The notes under the pieces were generated by a model, which ran no database searches, had not been told where the DNA came from, and was given only the letters and a program-made list of their open reading frames with translations. The position numbers and the translations under genes are program-made. 64,000 nucleotides of DNA, from NCBI RefSeq assembly GCF_003286085.1, contig NW_020825298.1, positions 4,588,001 through 4,652,000 of the forward strand, written 5' to 3'. Of the stretch, positions 13,661 through 26,705 are shown one piece after another (position 1 is the first letter of the stretch; the number at the start of each line of letters is the position of its first letter). Source of the stretch: Drosophila persimilis (lineage: Eukaryota; Arthropoda; Insecta; Diptera; Drosophilidae).

Positions 13661-16600
13661 ATGAGGTACACAGCAGCTGGAGGGTGGCGGGAGGCCGGGG
13701 GACCGGGGGTGGTGTCGGGGACAAGACAATTAGTTGGCAAACACGGCTAAAGCAAAACAAAAGTGAAAAGACAAAATAAAGTTACGTTGCGCTGATAGTC
13801 CAACCGGAAAATAATTTATTTCCCTTTTGCCACTGACAAAGACCGAAGACGCACACACATAAGTAGAGATACGAGCAGACGCACAGATACATATCTAAAC
13901 AAAGGCACACACACACACACATAGATACACCCATATACCACTCCACGTGCTCTGCGCCATTTTGTCCAAAAGAAGATTTATAAGGCCGCAGCCACCGTTG
14001 GACGCCGTCGTCCCTGTCGCTGAGGATACTTCAAGGACAAAACATGGAAAAACTCCCCAAAAACAACAGCAGATACGGCAAAATTCAGACTTAACTCAGA
14101 CGCAGACCAATAAAACTTAGACAAAAAAAAAAAAAAAACAAAAATGGGGCCAACAACACAATATACACAGATACAAACGCGCATATAGTGGGGCACAACA
14201 AAAGCAGGACCTGAGGGGCTGAGGACCTGCGGAACTGAAGACCTGAAGGGTCTGTGTGACCTAGTACAGGTGCTAAGGGGCGACAGACACGCCACGCGTC
14301 CTGCAAGGGAAGTTCAACAATTTGCACCTGTCACGGTTTGAGCAACACTGAACCAGGCCGGCAGCCAGATCAAATATTTGCACAGCTGTTGTTTCAATCC
14401 CTTCGACGATATGTGGCCCAGGTGTTGGCTGGGGATTTGGGTCACTCAGTCAGTCAGTCAGTCAGTCGGTCGGTGGTTTGTAGGTGTCTGGTGTACATAT
14501 ATTTATTTGTGTGTGTTTGGGTCAACGTTTTGTGGTCATTGTTTTTGTCTTCTGCCCGTTACCAAAAGGTTCGCTCGTTCATTCGTTCGCTTCGTTGATT
14601 TGTTGGGGCCCTGGGCTGGGGAAACATTAATCAAAATACCCTTAATTAATCATCCTTTTTTTTCGGCGCCGAGGCTGATTGTCCCAGGAGCAGACACCAG
14701 TGCAAAAGGAGCCACAGTCAGGCGTGAAATTCAAATTAAAACGCATTTAATTTTGCCATTTCTTTAAGAGGGAAAGTCTGAAAAATTTTCGGTTAAAAAC
14801 TGTTTACATTTTCCTAAAAATTTGGTATATATTTCACTATTTTTTTTCGCTCCAACAGTCGATTTATTGACAGCTTGCGAGCAATTTTAACTGCCATCCA
14901 CATATGTCACTTCACATACTCCCTGTTCATCCCCCTCCCCGCCCCGCCCCCACCCATCAAGCCCCTAGACAGACTAACGACGCCTTCTGTTATTGTTGTG
15001 CTTGTCAAACCGTAAATGGCGTCACTTTGACAGCCTGTGCTCTGCCCCAAAAACACACTCCCCCCACACCCCCCCAGGGAGTCCAACCTAGTGTCCATCA
15101 CCGCTGCCTCTTTGTCTTTGTCCACACTCGACTCGTGTGTTTGTGGATACCAATTTCTTTTATTTAACATATTTTATGCGCATTTTATGGCAATATTAAT
15201 TTTTGTTTTCCATCTTGACGGTCTGCTGCTGCTGTTGTTGCTGTCATCACGCCTTTTAATGACCATTGATTGGACACGAGATCGTACAGAAATCTTAATA
15301 AAAAAAAATTAATCATTGGCACGTGGGTAGCAAAAAGGAGATCCTAGTGGTTTTAGAGGTATTTAAGAGAGAGCTGAGGAGGGTTTCTGTACCCCCAGTG
15401 CATGCCTCGGAAGAGGAAGATCATAGGGGCTCTATCACAGCTTCTAGAGTCCCTAGGATATGATCCCAAGGATCACGTTGTAGTTCTAGCAGATTGACAG
15501 GCTCGACAGTCCTATGGAAACAGAACCTGTAGAAGTTTTAGAGGCCAGTGCTTGTAGCTTTTAATGATTTCAGCTGTCTATCAATTTTATGAACATTTTA
15601 AACTTTAGTTCTGTAAGGCAACACAAGAGTACGCTAACCAATCCCATAATACCCTTACCGATATCCCAAGATTAACCCTGACCGATCCCGATACTCTAGT
15701 GCGATAAGTTCTATGCGATAAGTCTGATGATATTCATTCGACGATCGACAAGAGGAAGGAATAGACGAAGAATAACAAAAATTAATGAATCTAATACCAA
15801 GAACTGTCCCAGAGTTTATTATAATTCCTTGAACAATTTCTATTATTTTTCATTGGTATAATAATTCCAATTGCCTTTTACTCGAGTAGCTTTCAATTTC
15901 GATTGAAACTCCCCAAAGGTTGAACATTCTTTGGGGACACTGCACCCCCTGCTGCAACCCCCATAAAAGTGGCCAAATAAAAACCGCTCGCATACATGTG
16001 TAAAAAAAGCCATTAGCTGCCGCGTTATAAAACCAGTATTAATTAAATTTTTTTTTACTTGTCGAACAAATTAAAGAAATCTTTTTTTTTTGCCAACAAT
16101 TTATGGCAGGATTTTTTTGTTAATTATTTTTGTTTGTTTTGTTGTTGTTTGTGTATGCGACATTCGTCAGAAGTTTTGAGCACAGTTACTTAATTATTAT
16201 TTGGTTTGTGTTTGTTTTTGTTTTTGCTTTTGTTTTTGGTTGCTGATTGAATGCGTTTTTGGGCGCAGTTCCGCTTTTATTCGTTTATTCGTTTATCTGT
16301 TTTAATGTTTTAATGAAGAAATATGTATGTATAAAAAAGCTATTCATTTTTCGCTGGAATTCTTTGGAGGCATTTTGTTTGCACGTTTTATTTATGGGAA
16401 CGTCTGTTCTGTCTTTTTCTTTCAGCGTATTTCCTGCGTTTTCTCTGGGATTTCGCAAGTCTTTGGCAAACATCTCCAAGTTTTTTTTTTGTCTTCTTTT
16501 TTTTTTCTGGCTGCCAAGCAGAAAATTGTTAAACAATTTTTTATTTCGATTTCTTTGCTGCTTACTTCTGCACTTCATTGTGTTAATTATTTGCTTGCTT

Positions 16601-19600
16601 TTTATAGCAATTTTTGTTGTCTTTTTGTTCGTCTCTTTTTTCGAGACCTTTTCGGTTTTGTTTAGTTTTTTCGTTTTCTTCATTTGCGTTCGTTGAACCC
16701 TGATTTTTGTCGGAGATTTTGTTTTACGAGTATTATGATTTCTGTCTCTTTTTTTTTAGCTTTTTTCTCTCTCTCTCTCTCTCTCTGTAGGGTCTTGTGC
16801 ACGCGCCGCGTTCGTCTTTGCCAGAAATATGCCAAAGTTGATCGCTCTGGAGAAATATTTGTAGTTCCATTGTGGTCGAAATGTGAAAGTTTTTCGGCTT
16901 CTTTCAGCCCACAGGGCTCTGAGGGGGCGGTGGGGTGGGGCGGCCAACAGTGAACTCTTGACACACAATTGGCAGCGTTTAATTAACGAACCTTTGATTC
17001 AAATCTAATGAGTTTCTGATTAATGCTGCGAGTATAAGGCAATTTCCACATTCCCGTGACGGCAAGATTTGAAGTTCAACTTTTGGCAAGCCTCTGGCCA
17101 GGTTTTTCGGTTTCTCTTTTCATTTGAATATCGATATCGGACACCTTTTTAAGCTGAAGAGCCAACAGATTTGGCAGATCAAGTTTTTAAATTTTAGACA
17201 CGCGTCTTGGCGCCCACAGCTTTTCATCACGCGCCTGCTTTTAGATCTATACAAAATTGCTATCCGAAGACATTGTTTATAGATCTGTTCTCGTCTGGCC
17301 CTAAAAAGGTCATATAGAACTGAGCATAGAAGCACCAACCTGCAGCGGAGACTGAAAAGATATTCCAAGCCCATTTCCCTGAATTTATCAGCCTTTTTTA
17401 TGGTCTATGGATTTTTCTAGAATTTTTATCTTTTGCTGTATTTTATTTTATTGCATGAGAAATAAATCCCCATATTTATTTTTGAAATAACTCTTGAATT
17501 TATTTCCAGATAGCCTTTGGGCTATCTTCGGTCCAGCACCCAAGAGTTCTAGATGGAAGTATCTTTGTCCATTTCTTCCCTTAATCTCCTTGCTGGCTAG
17601 CTGTTCCCTGGACTTCGAGTCCGCATCTTGTTTAATTAAATTTTCAATTTACTTTGTCCCTGGCCTGATCCGATTCTATCAGGCCGTAAGACATTCCATA
17701 TGCTTTTAGGGCCCTGCTTTGCTGAATAATTTTCAATTAATTTCTATATATAGCCGTCTTATCTGTGCAAGAAATTGTTTTTGCTTATCTTGGCTCCTCT
17801 CTCCCCCTCTGCCTCTCTCTGTCTTTCTCCATTTTCCATTCATTGTTTGCACCGCCCTGCCCCTGCCCCTGCCCTGTCCCCTGCTCCGATCTGGTGCCAA
17901 GGCAATTTTCCATGGCGTGTTGTTGTTGCACAAAGTTATGCGCGTTGTAATTGCAAAAGTGACAATATCCGCTTCGTGCTTAGTAGCTGCAACAGCAGCA
18001 GCAGCGGCAGCGGCAGCAGCAGCATTGGCAGCCGCACGAAAAGTATGCCACAAAACGGATGCAATAAACACGCAGTCCACAGCCAAAGCCCGAAGCCCGA
18101 AGCCCGAGAGTCCAAAGCCAGAGCCAAGTCATGAATGGCAAAGTGAAAATGCCAAAGCAAAAGCCAAAGCCAAATGCGCAGAAATTAGCAAAACGGAAAA
18201 CGAGAAAATTCCAGGCGGCAGCAGCAAAGATGGAAACAGGAGAAAGACCAGATTTTCTCCAAAAAACTAAAGTTTTTTTTTTTTATAAACAAAAATGTTA
18301 ATGAAATTAAATCAGGCGTCCACACAAAAGTGTATCCCGCAGATACACACACACACACATTGATTGTATTTCTGCATAATTAGACAAAGTGGAATTCGTT
18401 TTGGCGATTCTCAGATACCATTCTACGAGTATCTATAAATTGCAGTCTCAATGTTTATGGATGTGGCCGTACAGCCTGGCGACTGGTGGTGCCTGCCTCT
18501 AAAATATTCAAAGTCACGTTGTCCCTCTTTAACAATACAACAAATGATCTCCGTTTGAGCTTTCCCACGAACCCATTACCAAAAATAATAGATAGATGGA
18601 TAGATAGATATATTCCACAGAAATCCCACACACAGCTTTAGGGGCCATAAAAAGCGTTCAACATTTGCCCATATCACACTGTGCTGCGATGTATCTGATG
18701 GATAATTTGGCAAATGACCTTGCGGTTTATTCAAGTGGAGTTTGCTGCAAAAACACGACAAAGATACCATAAATCTGCAGCAGTTGCCATGAAATAAACT
18801 GAGTTTAGATTCCTGCGAAGATTTTCCCATGGAAAATCTTCCTCAAATGTAGGCCCAGAACTTTCCACAAAAGAATTCCCTCTGTTCCGAGGCATACAAC
18901 TATTTAATACGCAGTTACACTTTTAGATAGTTGAATATTTTGTTGTAGGCAAAAAGTAGAGCGGGCGAGCATTAGTCATTCGCCGGCAGTTGGGCTTTTG
19001 TTTTGCATTTACGGATAGCCCCAGAGCCTCTCCCGTGTGGGCGTAATCTCGAGGCATTGTCACTCAATGCCTCACTTAACGGCACTTAACAAAGCGCATT
19101 CAACACGACCAGAGCTGAGCAGAGCAACATTTGAGCTGCATCCCAGAGATATTCGCACTCGTACTCGAGCGACAGCGAAAAGATACACAGATTCAGATAC
19201 AGATACAGATACAGCACTGCCCCGTAACCGTAAGTGGCTGCCGTCAATTATAACATTTGTGACAGTTGAAACTTTCAAATTAACCCACACATAGAGCATT
19301 TGCTTATCGCAGTAACCCAAAAAAAAGACTACAAAAAACTACAAAATATACACTGAAGCAAAAATGAATGCGAAATTTTTGTCTTCTTTTGCATCAGCCA
19401 AAAGGTAGTGGTAATGGAGTGAATACGACCTAGAAGATACCTTGTTCGTAGATAAGATCTGGCAGGCAGTAGGTGGGGGACTATCTGGAGTTCTAGAGCT
19501 AACAAATAGTTCCTTAAAACAAGAAGAAAAGAGTGCTTTATCTGCAGACCAAGACAATATACAATACTCCTTCATATCTGCTCTCTTCCACCCCTTTTCG

Positions 19601-22600
19601 AGGTATCCCATGGCTTCTTAGACCCTATCTTCTCCAAGCCAACACATTATACCCTTTAGTTGCTCAAGTACAGGGTACACAGAGACAAGCCAACCCGCCA
19701 TGGCCATTGGAGGAGGCATTAGACGACTTCAAGTGGCAGCCAAGCGGCAACGAGTGACCCAAATACTTCAGCGACTGGCTTCAGCTTCGGCTTCGGCTTC
19801 GACTGCAACTTCAACTTCAGCTTCAGCTTCAATGTTGGCCTGGCTCTTAGCTCTTAGCTCTCTGGCTTGGCTCTGGCTAACGGTAAATGGCAAAAAACTG
19901 CGTCTGCTGCCAATGCTGTTAACCGCATTTCGCATGCACTCGCACACTCGTATCTAATAGATACATTTCGCATGCCGTGACTGCCACGCCCCTCCCCACT
20001 CAGCCCCACTTTTCGCATGCAGGCACGCACATGACATTCTTTTCGCTTCGGCTACAACAATTTTTCCCCCTTTTATTTTTTTGGTTTTTGTTTGCAATAT
20101 TTTTTTTTTTGTTTTTTTTTTTGTCAACAGCAATGACACTTTTATGGTTTTTGTTGGTTTTTTTTTTTTTCCTGTGGCCAGTGGCAGTGCAACTATTTTT
20201 TAATTATTTCATTAGCAGGGCCCAAAGGCTGTTAATTATGGAAGAGTGAAGCGTGGGGCGGGGGCGGTGAAGGAAGTCTGTCTCAGACATCTTGACACCG
20301 ATATATGTACATACGTGTAGGCCCATGAGGGAGGGCGAACCGCACCGCCTCGACTCTGGCAGGTCTTTGAACTTGAATTTAATTAAGAAACTTAAAAGTC
20401 GGCCAACAACCTTAAGAAAGCCGAAAAGTAAAAGTTGATCCACGAGTGAATCATTCAATCCAGCGATGAAAAAGAGTCTTTATTCATTCTTCGATAAACA
20501 AAAGGTGAACGAAATAAACACATAAAAGATCGTGATTAGGGAGATATATGACGGTTTTAGCAGGCGTGAAAAGATACTAGGCATTACTGGAAGGTTTAAA
20601 GATGCAAAACAATATTTTATAGACGTATAAAAAGAGTGGCAAATAATGCTTTCGGAGGCACAATTAAAAGTATTTGGCCACAGTATATTTTTTAGAATTT
20701 AATGTTCCATTTAGAGAGGCCTTAAGGATGTCGATGAGGCGTGTCTTTGGCCTTCCCTCGCGGACTGTGGATCCCACAAGCAGCTCAAATTCTTTAGAAC
20801 TCAAGAGTCAGTAGAGAGGTTAAAATATTAAACCCTTTGTGTGTTTAGACCGGACATACCTGCCTCGACTTTCCACCCGGACATACCAGATTTAGGTGGA
20901 GATTCTTTGGGCTTTTTGGACTTCGATTTGTATGAATCATCATCTGGTGTTTGATTTATGGGGGATTTTTTGTAGATCTCAAAGTTGTTTTGCCACCTAC
21001 TGACGCAGTTTCGGCTGGCATTCCGCGGAAATTCATTAGCGAAACAGCCTTTATCTGGAGCACATGCATTGTCGTCATATGTTTGCCGATAAGGTAGCTG
21101 TTCTCCCCACCCTGAGATACATTTTTTATGAATGAAACAGAAGTAACCTCAGGCGATCGAAACGAACGTAAATTGAGGATGTGAGTCATGCTGGAGCCCA
21201 GGGGCAGGCAATGGCATTTATATATGGCGCATCTCTGGCATCTCAGTCTTAATTTGTATCTCAAAGATATCCCAGAGCTCTTGCAGATACAGATATGCAA
21301 ACAGCAACAATCTAGCAAACAAATAAGCACACAAACACCAGAGTCGTGACAAAAACAATAGTTGTTCTCTTATAATTTGCATTTCGGTCTTAGATTCCGT
21401 TTGCTCTGCACGTATCTGAGTATCTTTCCACCTGCCTGCTTGGCCTGGCCTTTCGGTTGTATTGATAAGAAAATTAGTTGCCCAAGCAAATGCCAGGGAA
21501 GACAACTTATCGGCTTTGTCTGGCCCCAGGCGCTGGCCCGGCCCCCGGGCTGGCATTCCCGGGCCAAAATTCTCGCAAAATTAATTATAATCAAGCTTTG
21601 CGAGAGTGCTTATTGAACGTGCTGAATTATTAATTATTTATTGGTGTTTAGCAAAGATATATTGAATGAATGCCTGCAGGCCCGAGAGGTTCCACACATT
21701 TGCCCAGACAATTGGAAAACATAACGAAGAGGCAATCAATGTTTAATTAAGGCTATATGTAGTTGGGCAGAACTATTAGAGACCTTTGGAAAGAGCCTCT
21801 AAAGGAAGATGGACTTGTTTTGTGCAGGGTTTGCATTGAAGAAAGGCTTTAGTTATAGATCCTTCTTATAGCTTCTATGCCAGTCTCCTTCGGCAAACCG
21901 ATTAACGTGAGATTCAAGTCAGGGAAAGCTTAAATATTCGTGGTACCCATTACCTCCAGTTTTAATGCCGAAAGAGGAAAGGGATCAAAAAACTCAAGGC
22001 CTTGAGAAAGGGCCTTTTAAATTGTAAATCTTACGAGTGTACTCCTCTTTTAGAAAGTTTATTTGTATTATTCTTTAAGGTGTACAGGATATGGCTTCAT
22101 TTGAGTGTTTGGAACGATATAGGGGCACCCTAAACACATCATTCGCCCTGCACTACATTTAAGCTACTCCTCCAATTTATTGGCTTTTAAATACCTAATA
22201 TTTCAGGGCTTTTCTGTACCTTTTCAACCTCTTGCGAGGGCCCCGGCAATGGAGTACTTTTTAGTTCTGGGGCCACCTTAAAATACATGATATTCCAAGT
22301 CTTGCCTTGAAAATACTTATACCTGGCAAAGAGGCACCCTCTTCCTCGTTGGATCGCCCCTCTGCTTCCCTGATTCGCACCCTTTGTGCAACCGCAAATG
22401 CAAGTCAAGTTGAAATGAAAGAAATTTCCATAATTAGCGTTAATTGCTGCTTAGTTGTGCAAATAGAACACAAACCGAAAGGGAAAGTGGGCGAGGGAGA
22501 GCTAAGAGGGGCCCTGGACGGGTCTGAGAAAAGAGTGCGGTCTACTCCTCTCCTCCCCCTCCCCCAAGCGAGAACAGTGCAGCGGCATTTTGTGAGTCAT

Positions 22601-24180
22601 CAAAGAGAAAAGTGAACAGCTTGCGGTCCAAAGGGGGGCAGAGTGGGGGGGTGAAACCTCAAGTGACCGCCATTCCCAGTGCTATCCGGCTCCCAGCTCC
22701 CAGCTCTCGACCGTTTTTGCGCCCCTCTGTTTGCCAGGGGCAACCACCTCCATTTACTGCGGAAAAGTGAATGGCAACCTGGGCCGACCAGTGGATAATT
22801 TGTGGCAAGTGCTGCACGGCCACTCCCTGTACACTCCATTCCATTGCACGGCCCCTCAAAAGAGCGAGAATCAAATACACACACCCCATGAAATGTCAAA
22901 GAGGTTGGAGTTGGAGTTGGAGCCACTTTAGCCCCACAAATTTTCGCACAAAGTTTGATCAAAAAAGCAAACATTTATCAATTGAAATTTGCTCGGACAA
23001 ATCGAAAAAAGGCAGAGGATGGGGAGTAGATATCGCTGATATGAATCTGCAGAGTAAAAATGCTGCTGCTGCTCCCCTTTTGGAGAGGGGAGTTTCTCTA
23101 GGGAAACCTAGAGAAAAGTAGTCGAACAATATCTCAATATCTATCAAAAATCAAAAACTTCTTAAGACTTCTACAACTGCAATGTCTGTGCTTTCAATAA
23201 ACCCTTGAGACTTACTTTTGGCATCACTTGTAATGGTTCCAGGGGCAAGGAGTATCCCCATTCAGCCCCAAAGTAGAGCATCAAAGTTGTCGCTTCGATC
23301 GACTGCCCCAAAAGCAATCCATCGAACGAGTCTTTGAGTCGTTGTCTCTTGGTTTTTGCGTGCGGCGTGTGCTGGCTTTTAATTGAATTGAATTGAATTG
23401 AGCGTGGCCAGACCCAGAGCTCCACTGAGACAGCCAGACAGTGTCTGTCTAACCCCCAAAGACAGTCGGCAGTGTAAGACACACTTTGCATGTGACTTTG
23501 GGGCGTCTAAGCAAAATGGTTAGGGCGTGGACATGCCAAAGTTGTTGACGTTGTCTTGGATTTTGGCTCTCTGGGATCTCTCTGGCAGTCAACAAGTGCC
23601 AACCACTTGAGAGTTTTGTCAGTTTGCAGTTTTGTGGAATTTCCATGCAAATTTCAATCCAGCAATGCCCCCCAATCCTCCCACTTCCACTCCCACTCCG
23701 CCGCCTCATTTTGTTATATCAAATTATTTCACTCAAGTGACATCATCATCAGCAGCAGCAGCAGCAGCATCTTCATTGGGGCAAAGTGGACGTAAGGAGC
23801 TCCTTCGAGCACAGCTTCACCCTGACCTCGTAAAACTTTTGCCGCATTTTCGCACGTGGCCATAAAAAGAGCAGACCGGGGTCTGGTCTGCGGGCTGGCG
23901 GAGGAGGTGTGGCCACTGCAGGATATGGTGTGCCTTGCCAAGACCCAAACGAAAAACGATGCAAAGATGGACTTCCTGCCTTTGGCATGAGGGCGAAAAT
24001 CCTCCAAAGATTGCATAACTGCAGAAGTAGGAGGACAAAACGAAACTTTTATGTCTGACCTTGTTGCACGGTCAGTTGCTTACACACACACACACACACA
24101 GATGTTGGGGGTGTTCTTTGGAGGGTGGAGGGGGGGCCTTAATTGAAATTGAAATGGAACTTGTTGTCACTTGCACTTAC

Positions 24181-24231
24181 ACTTCACGCCGAAACGGTTC
24201 GTATACGTAATCATCGTTGATTGTTGCTTAC
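24181..24231 (-). other. candidate 51-nt cassette or recursive-splicing (RS) exon
   Basis: On the minus strand an acceptor with a long pyrimidine tract ends in CCTTGCAG at 24232. 51 nt later a strong donor AGT/GTAAGTG begins at 24180. The interval begins GTAAGC, so its first bases also form a 5' splice site. Inserted between the two coding exons it is in phase (1 nt carried in, 1 nt carried out) and stop-free. It would add 17 residues, GKQQSTMITYTNRFGVK, and change the following Gly to Cys. Either it is a rarely used cassette exon, or it is the cryptic exon that defines a zero-nucleotide ratchet point. An in-frame, stop-free 51-nt interval by chance is not very rare (roughly 15%). Confidence 0.5.
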
Positions 24232-24262
24232 CTGCAAGGAGAAGAGAGGGCAAAGAACAAGA
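24226..24262 (-). promoter_or_regulatory. recursive splice site (ratchet point) in the 32-kb intron
   Basis: Minus-strand sequence CTCTCTTCTCCTTGCAG is followed at once by GTAAGCAAC, so the 3' and 5' splice sites meet at 24232/24231. This is the Drosophila ratchet-point architecture: pyrimidine tract, CAG, GTAAG. It would divide the 32,259-nt intron into 13,479 and 18,780 nt. The downstream donor at 24180 fits the cryptic-exon definition model known for Drosophila recursive splicing. Confidence 0.65.
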
Positions 24263-24343
24263 ATTAGCCAAGAATTTACACAGATTTTCCCTAGATTTTA
24301 AGGCCTAGAAACATATTTTATATGGCCATAAATTTAATCATAA

Positions 24344-24440
24344 TTTTCATGGCTCTAAAAACACTTGAGGCTTCATTTTCGTGGCTCAAAGATTACTTGA
24401 CGCTTCATTTTCACGGCTTAAATTATATATTTCCATACTA
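24344..24440. repeat. 32-bp tandem repeat, 3 copies, next to the ratchet point
   Basis: TTTTCRYGGCTYWAA elements start at 24344, 24376 and 24408, exactly 32 bp apart. The first two share CTTGAGGCTTCA/CTTGACGCTTCA. A looser copy (TTTTCCAGGCTCAAA) lies at about 24452. Confidence 0.75.
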
Positions 24441-26140
24441 AAACCATAATTTTCCAGGCTCAAACACCAGTTAGAGCATCATCTGCTTGGTTTGAACACA
24501 ACTGAATGCTTTTAATGCATCATTGACTGCACTTCGATGATTGCCGGCGTATTATTAATTCATAAACCTCATTTGGGGAAACACGGCTAAATGGATATAC
24601 AATATACCCGACCAGTAACCGACCAGACTCTCGTCTTTTTTTGGATGGATGGATTTGCAAACAGCAGCGGCCCGGCCCCAACAAATATAATTGAAAAGCG
24701 AAAAAACAGAGAGCGTCCATGTTGATTGCCATCTGTCGAGTATACCCTTCGAGCGGAATAAATTGATTACATATTTGCTCATTTCGCTATGGAATATTGT
24801 ATTCGTGTATTTATTTGTTTCCCGAGAATACGCATAAATTGTGCATTATATTTCTTGTGAAGAAATGCGAGTGCGGGCAAAGAGTTATTGGAAAAGAAAA
24901 TAAATCCATTTGATATTTCTCAGATACATTTCCATGGAATATATCTCTTATTTTAGAGGCAGTTAAGGGGAATAAAATTTGAGAAATTAGCAAGAAAGAA
25001 ATTTATAATGGAAAATATATTTTTCCTAAAGAAAAGAAACGTCTGAAGTTCTTTGAAGGCTTTACAAATACCAAAGTATCTATAGGATACATTTTTCACC
25101 ATTTAATTAAGCCACAATTGAATTCAATACGAAATTTTGAAATAACGCCTTTCGGGGGGCTTGGTCAACGAGGGATAATGCAAATTTCCTGAATATTTCA
25201 TGGCTATATGAATACATTTTCGAACAACACCACAAATCAACACAGTGGCGTGGCAGGCAGGGGGGGCCTGCCATTCAGAGTCCTATATCAAAACTTTCGA
25301 CCGTCCCTGCTCTCAATCTTGGCCAGACTACGTTTCTGTTTCCGTATATATCCATTATATTACATTATATATATTTTTTAACCACCAGTCTGGCCTAGCC
25401 AGCGGCCTGTGGCCTGTGGCCTGGGCATGGGACTGCCAAATTAATTGCATAATTTAGTATTTCAGCAATTATGGATGTGTTGCATGTTCCGCATGTGCGG
25501 CAAATAATACCGAAAAAAATTCCGGGAATCCATTCGCGGAGCGAGATCGGGGCCATGGGATTCTATGAACCAGATTTAGAAACAGCAAAACAGGCAGCCG
25601 CCAGGCAAAAACTCTCCAACGACAAAACATTTAATATGAAAACAAATTTGTAAATACATTTTTTTTTTTTTTGCTGTTCTTTTCAGACAACATATGGATT
25701 TGATGTGATGTCGTTGAATGTACACGAAATACATGTATCTATATGTATTATTATGACGAGCCTCGACACATTTTGTGGCTTCTTTTTTTGAGCTTTTACG
25801 AGGCATCTGGGCGTGGCACAGTTTTGGTGCTTTTTTTTCCCGTGGTAAGTGCCAGAGTCATTTGGCGGTTTATGACTCCATACAACACAGTACCATATAT
25901 TACAATAAGTCTTATGATTTGCCCAATAAATCCTTTGTCGCCTGAAATTTTGTTTTATTTGTATTTATTATTTATCTTTTTTTATGGTAGCCAGCACTTG
26001 GGGGCCTTTTGTGGGGGGAACTACAAAAATATATGATCTCAAATTAATTTAATGCGTGGCACGTGGCTGTGGAGCACAGAGGGAAAATGATGATGACTGT
26101 GCTGAGGTTCCACAAGAGATCTTATCTTTTTGGATCACAG

Positions 26141-26705
26141 GAAATTATGACTATTAAATGTATTACATTTTTTAATCAACTTATAAGAATTGACTGCCCA
26201 TAGAATCCATTGAAATTTCCAGAATTATCCGCTTAGTCCGCAGGAAATTATGACTTTTACATGTATTCAATTTTTTAATCAAATTCTTAAAAATATTCGC
26301 GTATCTATGGACTACCCATAGAACCCACAGAATTCCCAGAATTATGATCACATTTTTTAATCGTGATATATTTCTCAAAAATATTCTATGGATATCCACC
26401 CAAAGAATTCCCAGAATTATCCGCCTAGTCTGGAGGAAATTATGACTGTTAAATGTATTAAATTTTTAAATCGTAATATTCTTTAGAATAAAGTTCTCAA
26501 AAATATTCTCTTAAATACATATCTATGGATAAGGTTCCACCTCTTGTCCACCAAAAGAATTCCCAGAATTATGACTATTAAATGTATTAAATATTTTAAT
26601 CTTGATTTTATAGAATAAAGTTCTCAAAGGTATTCTCTTAAATACATATCTATGGACACGGTGGACTCTTGTCCACCCATAGAACTCGCAGAATTATCCG
26701 TCCAA
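26141..26705. repeat. degenerate tandem repeat, about 5 copies of 95-130 bp
   Basis: The unit core GAAATTATGACTRTTAAATG followed by a TTTTTAATC stretch recurs at 26141, 26243, about 26336, 26436 and 26566. It is interleaved with GAATTCCCAGAATTAT, TTCTCAAAAATATTCTC and ATCTATGGA elements. Confidence 0.8.

Larger units (their letters stand above)
5452..24180 (-). other. large coding intron, 3' segment (18.7 kb)
   Basis: Runs from the ratchet point to the 58-codon exon. I see no supported gene. It holds CAGATA-type hexamers (5524-5549, 10242-10282, 19194-19214), CT repeats (6112-6134, 16767-16787), CTTCC repeats (6601-6629), a CAT repeat (7114-7144), two poly-G tracts, the hairpin-prone block 13155-13285, and a T-rich block at 16030-16790. 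The open frames at 9406-10104, 16247-16696 and 17719-18270 are composition-driven. Blocks 11.7-12.1, 15.3-15.9 and 20.5-21.2 kb look like ordinary unique intron. Confidence 0.55.

Noticed and set aside
17719-18270. 183-codon plus-strand frame with poly-Ala and Lys/Ala-rich tail
   Set aside because: Explained by GCAGCAGCGGCAGC and AAAGCC repeats; no homology recognised.
20855-20885. CAG/GTATGT juxtaposition on the minus strand (complement of ACATACCTGCC)
   Set aside because: No pyrimidine tract precedes the CAG, so it is not a credible ratchet point.
22310-22335. CCAG/GTATAAG juxtaposition on the minus strand
   Set aside because: Short pyrimidine tract and a weak donor; much poorer than the sites at 24231 and 63081.
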